DNA from: a bacterium
GTDB lineage: Bacteria; Sysuimicrobiota; Sysuimicrobiia; Sysuimicrobiales; Segetimicrobiaceae
Assembly: GCA_035945995.1 (NCBI GenBank)
Contig: DASYZR010000049.1
Span: 1 to 40,554 of the forward strand
Reading direction: 5' to 3'
Length of the DNA: 40,554 bases
The notes under the pieces were generated by a model. That model had not been told where the DNA came from. It ran no database searches and saw only the letters and a program-made list of their open reading frames with translations. The stretch's first letter is position 1. Each line of letters opens with the position of its first letter. Shown piece after piece: positions 40,433 to 40,554 of this stretch. The position numbers were made by a program, and so were the translations under genes.

Positions 40433-40554
40433 GCCCTTGAATGCCAAGGCTTTGCGGGCTCTAAGGCCCCCGGGAAACGGCCTGGAAAAGCAGGGGCCCA
40501 TCCCGGGTCACAACCGAGACCGTTGCGAGGCGCGCACAAGTCCCTCATCCTCGC
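40433..40554. other. Region after tRNA-Ala copy 2 to the window end
   Basis: No gene is visible. Ten bases or fewer after the tRNA is a hairpin CCTTG-AATGC-CAAGG, resembling in position the weaker CCTT/AAGG repeat after copy 1. It may process or end the tRNA transcript, or belong to an attachment site; the sequence stops too early to tell. Confidence 0.35.

Noticed and set aside
1-40554. CRISPR arrays, insertion sequences, integrases, phage genes, restriction-modification genes
   Set aside because: I searched by eye for regularly spaced repeats, transposase motifs and tyrosine recombinase motifs on both strands and found none.

Overview
This window is dense, high-GC bacterial DNA, with short intergenic gaps, many GTG starts and many 4-base ATGA/GTGA overlaps between genes. 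The cargo is three ABC importers, a chromate-resistance operon, copper-amine-oxidase-N type cell-surface repeats, and the relic of a luciferase-like (F420-type) oxidoreductase. This fits an uncultured soil or sediment heterotroph. A lineage such as Sysuimicrobiota (CSP1-3), Armatimonadota or Rokubacteria is a guess only, because no rRNA or ribosomal protein gene is present.

Layout. 1-0.93 kb: visibly lower-GC DNA with a pentapeptide-repeat protein, lying directly 3' of a minus-strand tRNA-Gly(CCC). 1.2-3.7 kb: a small exported protein, then a convergent queG-coaB pair. 3.8-4.2 kb: a collapsed HD-GYP gene. 4.5-12.4 kb: a seven-gene plus-strand operon with a glucarate-dehydratase-like enzyme, a Tat-exported solute-binding protein, two Dpp-type permeases, a second enolase-superfamily enzyme and a small ABC exporter; it reads as sugar-acid uptake and dehydration. 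12.4-13.4 kb: a LarE-like PP-loop protein. 13.5-16.6 kb: a sugar ABC importer (binding protein plus MalF- and MalG-type permeases). 16.6-19.9 kb: a CaCA exchanger, a collapsed NIPSNAP gene, an alpha/beta hydrolase and a threonine dehydratase. 20.0-23.4 kb: a second Dpp-type importer. 23.4-27.2 kb: a YncE-like propeller/phosphoesterase fusion and two tandem membrane-anchored repeat proteins.

27.25-32.4 kb is a tightly coupled minus-strand chromate operon: stand-alone ChrB C-domain, cytoplasmic beta-propeller, ChrA, a CX5K variant of the low-molecular-weight phosphatase fold, full-length ChrB, and an MFS exporter. It is followed by tRNA-Ser(TGA), an AlaX-YciI-monooxygenase-MarR operon, an MFS exporter, an autoregulated-looking ArsR-type regulator and an EamA exporter. 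From 37.5 kb to the end, two identical tRNA-Ala(TGC) genes bracket 2.75 kb of lower-GC DNA holding two exported proteins and a collapsed luciferase-like monooxygenase gene.

The most unusual signal is that three unrelated genes (HD-GYP, NIPSNAP, luciferase-like) have each lost most of their middle while keeping recognisable N- and C-terminal ends. Other points worth a second look are the unusual chromate operon, three ABC importers with no ATPase gene, six-unit D-x-x-G-x-x-R repeat proteins, and tRNA promoters whose -10 box overlaps the stop codon of an upstream gene. No CRISPR array, transposase, integrase or phage gene is visible.
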